Assembly: GCA_036429605.1 (NCBI GenBank)
Contig: CM071590.1
Span: forward strand, 5,394,001-5,458,000
DNA length: 64,000 bases
Direction: 5' to 3'
Origin: Cladobotryum mycophilum
Lineage: Eukaryota > Ascomycota > Sordariomycetes > Hypocreales > Hypocreaceae
This document shows positions 23,669 to 34,022 of the stretch, one piece after another. Position numbers and translations under genes: made by a program. The stretch's first letter is position 1. The number at the start of each line of letters is the position of its first letter. The notes under the pieces were generated by a model that saw nothing but the letters and a program-made list of their open reading frames with translations, had not been told where the DNA came from and searched no databases.

Positions 23669-23827
23669 AAAATAGTAAAACACCAAAAGAAGAAGAAATA
23701 TACATTTTGGTATGTGGTGATAGCTTCAACTTTAATTCAGTCAAATACTTCAAGTACTTATCAAACAAGCAAATCGACCCAGTCGGATGAACCAAGTAAT
23801 CAAGTCATACCCCCATATTTGATTTGT

Positions 23828-23847
23828 TTGAACCGGCTGCAGCCCTG
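23828..23847 (-). repeat. hAT right terminal inverted repeat
   Basis: Inverted copy of 20900-20919 with 18 of 20 matches. Confidence 0.9.
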
Positions 23848-23855
23848 CCATACCA
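23848..23855. repeat. Right 8-bp target-site duplication of the hAT element
   Basis: CCATACCA, identical to 20892-20899. Confidence 0.9.
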
Positions 23856-23928
23856 CCTCGTCAGACCTGGCAACTCATGTACAGTACGGGGAATAATTCC
23901 AGCGCTGTCTTACTTACCCTTATCTAGC

Positions 23929-26299
23929 TCATTCGATAGACATTGAGCTCCATTTCGAGAGCAGCACTCCCATTTCAATCTCAGTCTTGTCAAGGCCATC
24001 ATCCTGTCCAACATCTCCGCTCGAATCCAGCAACAGCTTCCTAACCTCAGCCACCTGCGGAAGCGCAAACGCCAACGGTATATCCCGCAATTCCTCCCTG
24101 CCCGAACCCAGGTCCTCAAGATAAGGTTGGGCCAATACTGGCACAGCGACCCCGAGCGACCATGCCAATGCCTTGATTCCGTGGAGGATGAAGCGAGCCA
24201 TCGGATAGTCCGCTGCCAGTTTGTGAAGCAGGGCGCAGGCTCTGGAGAAGATGGCGTGCGTCCTAGCATCCGTGCCCAAGTGTGACACCAAGGTCATGGC
24301 AGCATTATAGGCTCCGCAGGCCGCCATGCAAGAATACTCGGCCAACGTAAAGTTCTCCGCATATCTCTCCATTAGCGTTACGTCGATCTGTGCAGCCTCG
24401 ATACAGATGTTTTTGGCAACAGCCTGTTGATCGAAAACCGTGTCCGGATGCAGCGGCCGTATAATACTAAAGACCACTTCATCTAGGTATATCCTAGATT
24501 CTCACCCATATCAGGAAACGAACAACCCGACGGCAGAATGACGAATTTCGAAGCCCAAGGAAACACGAGGAAGATCAGGGGCGAAACAACATACCTCAAA
24601 TAACACGTTTGTGGAGTGAAGTTCATATCTTCTCTTAGGTTGTGGGGTAACTTTTCCCTCCATTGCTGAGCCAGTGCGAAGAACCCCTTTCTCTTGTCGA
24701 TATCTTCATCGCTACCCACCTCCTCCACCTCGGCGTTCCATAACATAACCTTATACAGGATCTCGGAAAGATCACACGTAGCATTCAATACTCCGGGAAC
24801 AAAAGCTGGCGGGCGACTCGAACTTATATACGGAGCACCGAGGATGTCGACATTGCCGGTCGCGTCGTTCAGTGTTTTGCCATCCGCCTCAAAACAACGT
24901 TCGATAGTCGGCGGTTTTATCAGAGATTGCTGAAGATATACAAACGCGACGATACTACAAGCCAGCACTCAACAAAAACTCGTCAACGATACCCGGTACC
25001 AGCATATACCCAATAGTGATCATACCTTTCGAAGCAGAATAGCCCCCATACTGCTTTCGAGATTATACGTCTCTGCCGAGATGTCGATGGGTTCCTTTTA
25101 AGATTCCTGAAAGTCCTCTCAAGCTTAAGCCTGTGCAACATCTCATACGAGGCATAACGATACATCTATACTCTTGTCAATAAACTGGTATGCGCCGTGT
25201 TATCGCCGCCAACGACACTCTTCAGGATTTACAAACCATGCCGACCCTATCCGAGCCACTATACGCTGATAAGGTAAACAACAAGGCCAAACCTTGGGCG
25301 GTGGGCAGAGACGCCAGGCCCATTTCTCGATCCAACAACTTTTTAGCTTCATCGAGAAACTGCCGCCCGAGATCTTTGCCGCCGATGGAGCCAAACATTT
25401 TGGCTTGGCTCGAGGTAAACTAGGTAGGATCAGATACCTTTTCTCATTTCTCCCTCTTGGTCACCCAGGTTGGATTACCCAAAATGGCTTGATTTGAACT
25501 TTTTCGATTTTGGTTCTCCTGTTGAATGACTTAAGGAACTAAGACCTACATATCTAGAAGCATAGACGGCATTCACAAGAAACGGTGAACAATACTTGGC
25601 CCGATCGATATCCCCGAGCTTCATATCCTCCAAGAAAGCCTCCCGATCGATGAACGGATATGCGAAAGCATCATCCCAGAGAAAAAAGGATGAGATGAGG
25701 TCAGATACAATTCCGTCTCCCGCCACTATTGTCCACGGCCGAGCATGTACCCGGAGCGGGCTGTTGCTCAGAGCGTTCAGATTCAACGCATTAGCGCGCG
25801 GATGAGTTGCTCTTGTTGTGGGCATGGTTGCAGGGTCATCTGGGTTGACCAGCAGCACACTTGCACTCCTGGCATGGCGGAGGGCGGCGATGGGGTCGTC
25901 CGCACTGCGGATATGGGCAAGCGTTTCATACGCTTCCCCCTCAGGGAGTCTCTTGAGCAAGTCAAAAAGCTCTCGTAGCTGCTCATTCTCACGCTTCAAA
26001 GTATCATTGTGTCGTTGGATTCGGTAGGATTCTACCGCATGTTCGGGTTCTTCTGCGTAAGTACATTCACTTCCTTTCTTGGTGCATGAGGCACAAGACG
26101 GTCGTCGACCATCGCACCTTTCTTTGCGTTTGCGGCAAGCATCACAGGCGACGAAGACAGATTTGCGTCTCGGAATCAGAGCTTTGGGGGGATGTGAGGG
26201 GCCGCCATCGTTTGGCGTATCTGAATTGTCAGGGTTCTCGCCCGCGTTGGACGGACCGGCTGTGGTATCGTTGGATCGAGGACGAAGCTTTCTATACAT
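23929..26299 (-). CDS. Zn2Cys6 transcription factor with fungal middle-homology region
   Basis: Five exons: 26299-25550, 25419-25237, 25165-25026, 24954-24595, 24493-23929. All junctions are GT-AG and the sum gives 665 aa in frame. The binuclear zinc cluster has Cys at 52, 55, 62, 69, 72 and 79, followed by a coiled-coil linker (RHNDTLKRENEQLREL). The fungal transcription-factor domain spans most exons: SPFLVNAVYASRY, GKDLGRQFLDEAKKLL, MYRYASYEMLHRLKLERTF, SKAVWGLFCFE joined to SIVAFVYLQQSL, and YLRIYLDEVVFSIIRPLHPD rebuilt across the fourth intron. Exon ends were chosen because they restore these conserved runs. The open frame upstream of 26299 begins with GTG, so ATG 26299 is preferred. Target genes are unknown. 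The gene ends about 75 bp from the hAT insertion but appears intact. Confidence 0.85.
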
Positions 26300-27060
26300 G
26301 ATGGTAACGTCTGTGAGGGTGATGTTGGTGGCGTTGGGTTGCTCAAACTTTTGCCAAGGTAAGATGGGTAGGTGTGATTTATATATTTCCCTCGAGGTAG
26401 GTCTCCATGCATCTTCTATGAACAGATGATTTACATAATCCACTCCTTGGTGTCGAGCCCTGGAGAATGGAGCCTCAGAAGAAATAAAAGGTTACATATT
26501 CGAACCCCCTGCCGGCCGGCGCAATTATATGTTTTTCATTGAGTATCGTGAAATCTCGATCATCATGGATCAACATGGTGGGGGTTGGCCGTTGAATTGC
26601 CACTATGAGCTACGTCACTGGGGCTTGCCGATCAGGGTGCCAGGACGTGCCTTGGCTAAAGTGAGGACAAAAATCGTGTTACATGCTTTGATAGGTTGAT
26701 CCATTACTAAGGTAAGACCGTTTTTGACCTCCTGCATGGAAGTTGGGGGGGTGATGATGATCCCTCCCCTTCCCCACAACACCATTGAGGCTAGAACAGG
26801 GTCCAAGGCAATAATGCTGCAAGGTTCAATCCCAAATATTGATGCCAATAATGGGGAACATGTCAAAGCACTTTTAGAAAAAGAATTGAAAAAAAGAAAG
26901 AAAGAAAGAAAAAAGAATGAATTGATTCCTAAAAACTCCTATCATATGCATATTGTATTTGTTTTTTTCCTTTTTCTCAGCGGCGCAAGGTTTTCTTTCG
27001 TCGCCAACATCGCTTTTTGCTGCTCCAACTATCCGTTCGGTACGGTACCTAGTCATACTA
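26300..27060. other. Intergenic region between the Zn2Cys6 and mannosidase genes
   Basis: About 760 bases holding the promoter of the regulator and the 3' flank of the mannosidase gene. An A/G-rich tract at about 26876-26915 reads as a T/C tract on the mannosidase strand. A sequence near 26490 resembles a tRNA T-arm, but no cloverleaf partner was found. Confidence 0.4.
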
Positions 27061-28971
27061 CTACTTCAATATCCTAAACGGATGGGCCTCGGTGTTGAGC
27101 ACAAAGTCATCCAGGCTAATGATGTCGGGAGGCGAAAACACGAGATAAAAATACTTTAACGTCTCGGCAAGCCAGAAACTCTGCGGATTGTGATTAGCTC
27201 TTTTCATTCTTTACACTCTTTTTATTGTTTTCTTTTTTCTTTATCCGAAGATCTTCGGGGGGAGGGTCGCTTATCAACGTGTAGGCACACACACACACAC
27301 ACATAGTCAACTCACCTCCATGTAATCCTCTTGTGGCAGGGGATAGTCTCCCCTAGTCACGTCCAGAACAGCGGCGTTTGCGTACTCTGTCCTGGTGCCG
27401 TTGCGTATGGCGGTGAACATGTCCCACGCGGCGTCCTGGAACTCGGTCTGGCCCGTCAGGCGGTACATGTAGAAGACGCTCTCGATGGCCTCGGGCCGGA
27501 GGAGGTAGCGCGGGTCCTTGGCCGTGGTGAAGCCCTTGGGCAGGTGCTTCTCCCACTCGGGCCGCCTGAGGCGCTGCTGCACCCAGTAGTCCTCATCCCA
27601 GGGGCAGTGGGAGGGGTCCCGGCAGGGCGCCATGTCGAGGCGCTCGGGCATCATGCCGGTCGGGAAGGCGCGGTAGGCGAAGACGCAGCCGTTGGTGAGC
27701 CTGACGCCGGTGTCGACGTGGGCGGGCTTGTTGAAGAGGCGGCCGGCGAGGCCGTACATGCCGCCGACGAAGCACGCCAGGTGCTCCGTCTCGGGGTCCA
27801 GGACGGGCTTCTCGGTGTAGTCGATGTTGACGTTGCCCGGCATGAGGATGTCCTCCCCGTCGGGCAGCATGGGCCGGAAGAGGAAGTGCTGGTCGACCGT
27901 CTTGAGGAAGAACTTGGACATGAACTCGTACTTGATGTCGCCGCCGCCGAGCAGCTGGTGCATCTTGGGGAGGTACTCGTAGAGCGAGTCGGCGTTGCCG
28001 CCGAGGGTGAAGGTGTTCCCGCTGGTGACGTCCATCCGGCTCATGGAGACGGTCATGGGCCACATGCCGGGGATCTTGGTCTTGTTCTGGCCCTCGTAGA
28101 AGAGATCCATGACCCGAGACACGGCGTTGTAATACTTTGGATCTCCCGTGAGTTGCGATAGGTGCGCCAGCTCGAGAGACAGCGTGCCGGGCGAGGCGGA
28201 CACGACGTGTCCCTCTGGGAAGAGCCCTTTTCCGTGCTTCGCAGCCTCAAAGTCGAGAAAGTCCACTGGCATGCCGTTGTCCGTGTTGAAGCCCGCGTAG
28301 ATTAGGTTCCCCAGCTCAACCGCCTTGGTGAGGAGCACGTCTCTGTGGCTCAAGTCGTACGCCGCCATCAGACCGCCGAGGTAGCGGATGTTGGTCTCGA
28401 AGATGTTGATCCTCCTGCTAGACGACGTGCCAAAGTCAATGTCCGCCACCGCGGCCACCGCCTCGTCAAACTCCTCCCGCAGGCCCATGATCCAGAGCGC
28501 ATCCAGCGAATCGACCAGAGTGGCAGCCCATCCGGAGAACTGATCCTTTGCGCCGCCGCTCAGGGGCAGCAGCGCATCCTGCTTCCAGGCAAACTTCTTG
28601 TACCCCTTCCACGACCTCTCGAACTCCTCCCTCACCTCGAGCAGCCTCTGCGTCCTCGCCCTGGCCGCGTTCGCCGACTCACGCCCGAAGCGATGCTGCA
28701 CACGGGGGATCGCACGCCTATCCCCCTCGGGCAGCGGTTTGCTCCCGCCAATGGGATGCATGTGCCTGACGCCGCTCCAGTCAAAGCTCGCATTGGACGC
28801 GGGATACCGATCCGGCGAAGCGCCCCGGTTCATCAACCGCTCGAGGCGGGCCCACTCGGCAGACGAAGAGGCTGAATAGAATACCGAGCGCAGCTGCCAT
28901 AGCGCGAGCACGGCGACCAACGCGATGATTGTGTTGCGCCGTAGGAGAGCACGTGAGCCATGAATGAGCAT
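27061..28971 (-). CDS. GH47 class I alpha-1,2-mannosidase (ER/Golgi N-glycan processing)
   Basis: Two exons, 28971-27316 and 27180-27061, split by a 135-nt GT-AG intron, encode 591 aa. The long frame alone would stop four codons into the intron and miss the C-terminus. The small last exon restores SFWLAETLKYFYLVFS and VLNTEAHPF, whose Thr is the family's calcium ligand. A type II membrane anchor lies at about residues 13-28 after a basic start. Core motifs include FSGWAATLVDSLDALWIMG, INIFETNIRYLGGL, GHVVSASPG, FTLGGNADSLYEYLPK, HLACFVGGMYGL and LRPEAIESVFYMYRLTG. It trims mannose from N-glycans in the secretory pathway. The upstream extension to 29043 comes from a CA repeat and is not coding. 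Fungi have several paralogues; ER-type versus Golgi-type is not settled here. Confidence 0.92.
27286..27303 (+). repeat. (CA)n microsatellite inside the GH47 intron
   Basis: Nine CA units lie about 12 bases from the 5' splice site of the mannosidase intron. Confidence 0.9.
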
Positions 28972-29783
28972 CGTGGCCTGAACTGAACTGGAGAGAATGT
29001 ACCTTATGCCAAGAGACACACATACACACACATACACACACACGACGTTTTTAACTAAACCATGTGTTATTTACTCCCTTAGTAAAAGAAAGAAATAAAT
29101 AGTGAGAATAAAGCAAATGAATTAAAAAAAGAGACTTGGGGAACTTGGAAACTTCAGCTCAACTGCCTCCCCAAAAGTTTGTTTTAATCAAAAGATGCAC
29201 CTCCTCCACCCTGTGAACACGGCTTGGAAACCCCCCCCCATAAACCCGCGCCTGAAACACCACCGCCCTTTCAGTAGGTTCCAAGTTCCTGCCCCTTGTG
29301 GAAGAAAAGACTTAATGCCAATGCCAGCCAAAGCAAATAATGCAAAGCGCCAAGACCGAATTTGTTTTTTTTAATGTAATACCAACTCCCTTTTTTGTAC
29401 AAGTAAGATTCCATGGATGGAGATTATACGCGTAAAAAGAAAATCGATAATTCCCCAAAATTGGGGGGAATGCTTTAGTCTTCATTTGGTACAGAGAAGG
29501 TACTTGAGTATGCTTATCTGCAGCGCCAACTTTATTTGTTATGCTTAAGCGCATGCTAGAAACAGAGCGCATAGAAAACAGGCGCATCTTTCAACCAACA
29601 TGATGAGAAAAAGTACTTAAATAAAGTAGCCAACATGAGCAATCGTAGATTAATTACTTGGTATCTTTACGTGGTGATTCATTGCTATTGTACATGGACA
29701 GAATTATATCCATAGCTATTCTACATGTTCACATTATAGCATTCAGCATCATCATGTGCCCGCCCAAACTCAACTCGGCCATC
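28972..29783. other. Mannosidase promoter and RSM22 3' flank
   Basis: About 810 bases. A CA-rich microsatellite (29016-29043) starts 45 bases upstream of the mannosidase ATG. The rest has homopolymer runs and no recognisable gene. Confidence 0.45.
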
Positions 29784-32234
29784 TCATCGCCTTCTCCCTT
29801 TCCCGTTATCCCTCCTCTCTGTTCCATCCTCCACCTCGAGCCCTTCTTCTTCTTCTACATCCATTTCCCTCTCAATCTCATCCTCTTCGAATGATTCCGC
29901 CTCTAGTATCTCCTGGATCAGGTCAAGTCGCTTATCTCTCTTCTTCGCAACCCTCTTCTGCTTCCCAGACAGCTGCCCGTCCTCCGTCAGGGCGTCAGAC
30001 TTGCGAGACTTCTTCTTCTCTGATCGCTTCTCCTTCTCGTCAGGCTTCACGCCGCCGCCGATTCGAACCTTGCGAGGCACTCTGGTTTTCGCTCCCAGAG
30101 GCCAGAGATCGCCCCACCTGGACTTTCTTGCGTCATGGTATGCCAGCTTGCTAAAGCTTCTTGGAACCGTCCACCGCTCAATCCTGCCCTCCGAGGTGCA
30201 GACATCCAATGTTACATGACCCTTGCGCTTCAAAGGCTGCAAGACGATTCTAGGCAAAGACTGCATATCTGGTTGCTCCTCAGCATGCTGGTAGCCTTCA
30301 AACGCCATGACCGTAGCGTCTTTGCCTGACATGGCAAATTCCTTTGAATGGCCACGCTGAATGGCGACATAGCTGAATTCAACCTTGCCCTGGTTTTTCC
30401 CGCTTTTCCCAAACATTCTGCTATAAAATGGAGGGCGGACGAATCGTTGCGTGAAGTGGCAAAAATCCTTACGCCCTTGACTCTTTCCAGCTTCCCTATA
30501 CATGGGACATATTCCTTGATTGGTGCATGGCGCAACAATGTGTCCCGGTTCAGGTTCTCGCTGGTATGCCGGGTTAAATTCCTCTGTGTTAGTTTCCAGC
30601 TGACCTGATTGTGGCAGAAGGAACTGTTTCAGTACAGTGTCTCGTACATGTGCCACGGCCTCGAATCCTCGAGGATGGGCCTTTTCTATGACAAGTAAGA
30701 CTCCTCCGTCCTTGTTTAAAAGACTCCAAAGGTTGTTCAAGACGGCTTGTCGGTGGTGGGGCTGCTCCTCCTTTAGGAACAAGTGCGAGGCAATGATCAG
30801 GTCATAACTCTTCCGTGGCTGTGGTGTATTGCCAGCTTCTAGATGTTCACCTTGCATCTCACCAGAATGTTCATAATCGGGGAGGCGGGGCAAAAATGTG
30901 GTGTCGTAGAGAAAGGTCTTCAAACGCTGTCTCAGTCGATCCGATCCAGCGACGACCGTCTTTCTTCCAGGAGGGCTGGAATGCTCAACCTCGCCCTTTT
31001 CCTTTAATAGTGTCCATTCCGCCCAGAGAATCTCCTCCCAAGCCAAAAGTCCTGCGCCGCCGGCACCAGCATCCAGGACACTCAGTCCGCCACCCTGCTT
31101 GAGTCGTGACTGTATCCAGTCATTGCCCAATCGCTTTCGCACCTCTCGCAGTGAGGATAGCACAGAGGCGTACGTGGGTGGGATATAGCCGGCGAGGAAA
31201 GCGTCTGCCTCAATTTCCGTCATATGCTTCTGATCTGGCGGCAAACCAATTCCTCCCATGTTGCCGGTCCTCCCAGCGGGCGTGGCTGGTGATGTTGGTA
31301 GTCCTTGTCCGCCAAATGCCGCCTCCGCAGCCGCCTTAACATGGTCCAAATGCGTTCGGTCCAAAAGTTCGGTGATGGGTTTGATGAGTTCCTCCTGTGG
31401 CAGCGAGAGCTGAATCGGCCTGACGTGAAACTTGCCTGCCAGAGTATATGGGTGGAAACGTCGCTGCATTCCATCGTCGTCATACTCTTCGTCGTCATCG
31501 ATATCATCATCCTCGTCCAATATCTCCTGCTGCTGAATTGGTTCTTCCTCCACTTCAGCCGCCGCTTTCTCCAACTCGCGCTGCTTCTTTTGCGCCACCT
31601 CAAAATCCTTCATAAGCTTTGTCAAAGCATCGTGCTCTCTCTGGTTCCTTGCAATAACATCAACGTATCCCGGTGCTCTCTCGATAATTGTAGGGAGGTC
31701 GTCTGTCGACTCTTCGGTGGCTGTAGTCTGTTCCCCATCTTCGTTTGGCTGGTGGGGAAGCTTATAGGTTACCTCTTCAAGTCCCCCATCTTCTAGTTCT
31801 CGCAGCGCTGTTCCTTCGTCATCGGGTTGTAGAGGCGCAGCACCCATGTCGGCATGCATTGGAATACCGACATCTTCTGGGGCTGTTTCGCGCAATGGTG
31901 GGCCGTAGAGGCGGACATAGAGTGCATATTCGTCTTCGTTCAAGTAGCCCGTGGGCAGAGTATCTCGGAACCTTTGTTTCGCCTCTCGAACAACTTTTTC
32001 GATTTCTTGTTCTGATTGCTTCGTAATCGCATCGACTGGGTCTTGTCGCAACACTCTCGAGGTCGAGAAGAGCTGTCCATTTACACGAAATGTCCTGGGT
32101 CGAGCTGATAGTGGGGGATGGAGGGGGAGTCGTAATCGCAGAAGGGCTGTGTGGTTAATAATTTGCCTTATTGGGAGCAGAGAAGACGGGCTACATCTTG
32201 GACAGGCGTTTCTGACCCGATTGATGGACAACAT
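29784..32234 (-). CDS. RSM22: Mitochondrial small-ribosomal-subunit assembly factor Rsm22 (METTL17-like)
   Basis: Single-exon ORF of 816 aa from ATG 32234. The first about 60 residues are basic and Ser/Arg-rich, a plausible mitochondrial presequence. A methyltransferase-like fold is marked by LSVLDAGAGGAGLLAWEEI (about residues 377-395) and DLIIASHLFL. The Rsm22 signature follows near residues 563-600: VAPCTNQGICPMY and DFCHFTQRFVRPPFYSRM, which supply the Cys residues reported to bind an iron-sulfur cluster in METTL17. The Asp/Glu-rich insert at about 240-260 and a Lys/Arg- then Glu-rich tail of about 100 residues are typical of filamentous fungal orthologues. It should act in mitochondrial ribosome assembly or translation. 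Methyltransferase activity in this family is doubtful. Confidence 0.9.
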   Translation of the reverse strand: MLSINRVRNACPRCSPSSLLPIRQIINHTALLRLRLPLHPPLSARPRTFRVNGQLFSTSRVLRQDPVDAITKQSEQEIEKVVREAKQRFRDTLPTGYLNEDEYALYVRLYGPPLRETAPEDVGIPMHADMGAAPLQPDDEGTALRELEDGGLEEVTYKLPHQPNEDGEQTTATEESTDDLPTIIERAPGYVDVIARNQREHDALTKLMKDFEVAQKKQRELEKAAAEVEEEPIQQQEILDEDDDIDDDEEYDDDGMQRRFHPYTLAGKFHVRPIQLSLPQEELIKPITELLDRTHLDHVKAAAEAAFGGQGLPTSPATPAGRTGNMGGIGLPPDQKHMTEIEADAFLAGYIPPTYASVLSSLREVRKRLGNDWIQSRLKQGGGLSVLDAGAGGAGLLAWEEILWAEWTLLKEKGEVEHSSPPGRKTVVAGSDRLRQRLKTFLYDTTFLPRLPDYEHSGEMQGEHLEAGNTPQPRKSYDLIIASHLFLKEEQPHHRQAVLNNLWSLLNKDGGVLLVIEKAHPRGFEAVAHVRDTVLKQFLLPQSGQLETNTEEFNPAYQREPEPGHIVAPCTNQGICPMYREAGKSQGRKDFCHFTQRFVRPPFYSRMFGKSGKNQGKVEFSYVAIQRGHSKEFAMSGKDATVMAFEGYQHAEEQPDMQSLPRIVLQPLKRKGHVTLDVCTSEGRIERWTVPRSFSKLAYHDARKSRWGDLWPLGAKTRVPRKVRIGGGVKPDEKEKRSEKKKSRKSDALTEDGQLSGKQKRVAKKRDKRLDLIQEILEAESFEEDEIEREMDVEEEEGLEVEDGTERRDNGKGRRR

Positions 32235-32600
32235 CCTTATTCTATCTTACAAAAGGTGCGCTGTTGAAGAAAGTAGAATCGTTTGGCTGGTTCTGAACTT
32301 TTTCCATATCGCAATCACGTGACGAATGTCATCAACAATTGCTCGACGATAACAGGCTGAAGCTATTAGGATCCACTGATAGGAATTCCAATGACATCGC
32401 AACCTACCTATGAAATCGATGGTGTCTGGTAGATGGACACTTTTTGTCCAGTTTTACGGATTGACACCACCTTGCATAGCTGAAGCAGTTCGTTTCGCGT
32501 CAAGACTTGTTCCCATTTTTAGTCCATAAAGTATGTATATAGATATCCTCAAACGCCATTCCATTCATCCAAGCAAGTATTCCATACTCTAGCCTCTGCC
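32235..32600. other. Intergenic region, RSM22 promoter
   Basis: About 370 bases between the RSM22 start and the end of the thioredoxin gene, both on the minus strand. No other feature is seen. Confidence 0.45.
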
Positions 32601-33356
32601 CTAGGATGACCCCAAATCGGCCAAGGTTTTGAACACTGGCCGCTGTTGCTGTGCCCGGTTACCGCTACCATTTCCTGGTGCCGCTGCTGCTGATGATGCC
32701 GCCTTTGGTGGCGGTCGTGGCCTGTTCTTGTTGAATATCGAATTTTCAGCTCCCTTGTACGCATCAATCTGCCCCGCCAGTCAGTCATGCTTGCCCCCTC
32801 ACACTTATTCCTTCTGATTACGTGCCGAAAATAGAGACGCTAGGTACAGTCCGACAAGCATCACGACGAGGTTAAGCAGAGCGCTCACGCTCCAGTGTAA
32901 CCCGGAGGCGGACGCACCGCCACCAAGTGTTCGGCCAGGGCTCTTGAACAGGTCCTCGGACTTGCCGCCGTCGCTGAGCTGGACGGCCTTGGTGATGGCC
33001 GATGTAAGCGCCGAGGGGTTGGCGCCCTGGATGGTCTCGACGCAGGTACCGTTGTGGAAGATCTTGAAGGTGGGCATGGCTCTGATCGAATTGGCCTGAG
33101 AGATCTCGGTTTGGTTGTCGACATTCACCTTGGCGAAGGCGACCTTTTTCGGCCGGGAGTGTTCCTTGGCGAGTCGCTCAAAGTGAGGCGCAATCATCTT
33201 GCAAGGACCGCACCAGTCGGCGTAGACTAGAAGCTCTCGTCAGTGGCGTCACAGCAGAGCAAAGGGGAATACCGTACAGTCGGCGATGACGACACTGGTG
33301 TCGGAGAGCAGGGACTGCCACTCAGCCGTGGAACCGATGTGCACGGGGCCGCTCAT
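32601..33356 (-). CDS. Membrane-anchored thioredoxin-domain protein with alternative C-terminal tail
   Basis: Exons 33356-33278, 33226-32826 and 32768-32601 give 215 aa. The first intron (51 nt, GT-AG) splits FYADW just before the active site WCGPCK (Cys32 and Cys35); the cis-Pro is Pro78 in AMPTF. After the thioredoxin fold comes a TM segment at about 140-160 (ALLNLVVMLVGLYLASLFS). Reading straight on gives a stop six codons later (tail ARNQKE). The second intron, 32769-32825, begins with GC (GCACGT) and ends with CAG. It is phase 0 and yields a 55-residue Pro/Ala-rich tail starting IDAYKGAENSIFNKNRP and ending FKTLADLGSS, which resembles tails I recall in fungal homologues. The catalytic domain probably faces the cytosol as a tail-anchored reductase. 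The long-tail model is inferred, not proven. Confidence 0.78.
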
Positions 33357-34022
33357 TGTGATTGTTCGCGCGAGTACCTGTGTATAGACAAGATGCGGTT
33401 TCTAGAAGTGATGCTTGATGGAAGAGGACAGCAGGCTGGTCTCGATATGGCGTAATCGGGATGATGCTGACCAACCAAAAGGTGGTGCAATGCTTAAAAT
33501 GGCAGGCGGTGTGGTACGAGCTGAAACGATGCTTGACCTGAAGCAATCGCAAAGATGCAATAAGAACGAACCGAGAAAGGAATGAGTTATGAATATAGAG
33601 AATATGCTTTAGTGAAAGGATAATGCTCGTAACATTTATTACTACCTACTGGTAGCATCCTTTGAGTTTAAGCCACCTAGTAGTTCGCAAGACTCATTAG
33701 CCATGTCCACGATGTATCAACAAAATTGTTATCGCCAAGAACCATTAACCAAACGTCTCAGAAGCTACCTACTATAAAGCATACATTGACTTGCCCTCAC
33801 AGCAAATAGCAAATCCCAATATCATGATAATGAACAGAGGCAAGCCTATAGCTGCAGGTAAGATAGCAAGGCGGTGAGAGCTATTGGCCGTAGTGCGCAA
33901 TTCTGCCGGAACAATCCCCACACTGATTCAACTTTTTTCTATCGCCATCATCGCAAGCCGTCGAGCCATCATCAAAGTTGCAAAACAAGCCAGCAAGCCA
34001 GCAAGCAAGCAAGCATTCCAAC
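33357..34022. promoter_or_regulatory. Divergent promoter between thioredoxin and SPOUT methyltransferase genes
   Basis: About 670 bases separate two head-to-head genes. CT/GA-rich stretches and an AAGCCAGC repeat (about 33985-34015) lie just before the SPOUT ATG. No extra gene is seen. Confidence 0.5.

Larger units (their letters stand above)
20900..23847 (+). mobile_element. Complete but inactive hAT-family DNA transposon (2,948 bp)
   Basis: The element is bounded by terminal inverted repeats of about 20 bp (20900-20919 and 23828-23847, 18 of 20 matching, both starting CAG) and flanked by perfect 8-bp duplications CCATACCA. The 8-bp duplication and CA..TG ends are diagnostic of hAT elements. 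Inside is one transposase gene on the + strand with a BED-type zinc finger and a C-terminal hAT dimerisation domain, but its frame is broken. Six in-frame stops and at least one frame slip make it non-autonomous. The exact duplication and good inverted repeats mean the insertion is not ancient, or that decay came quickly by C-to-T mutation. The right end lies about 75 bp beyond the 3' end of the Zn2Cys6 regulator gene, so the host gene is not interrupted. Confidence 0.93.

Noticed and set aside
26480..26520. Possible tRNA T-arm near TATTCGAACCCC
   Set aside because: No acceptor stem, D-arm or anticodon arm could be paired with it.
27331..28161. 276-codon + strand ORF
   Set aside because: Antisense shadow of the GC-rich mannosidase exon; composition is Gly/Val/Glu/Ala repeats with no domain.
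28972..29043. N-terminal extension of the mannosidase
   Set aside because: It begins with Val/Cys-rich residues encoded by a CA repeat; the downstream ATG 28971 gives a normal type II anchor.
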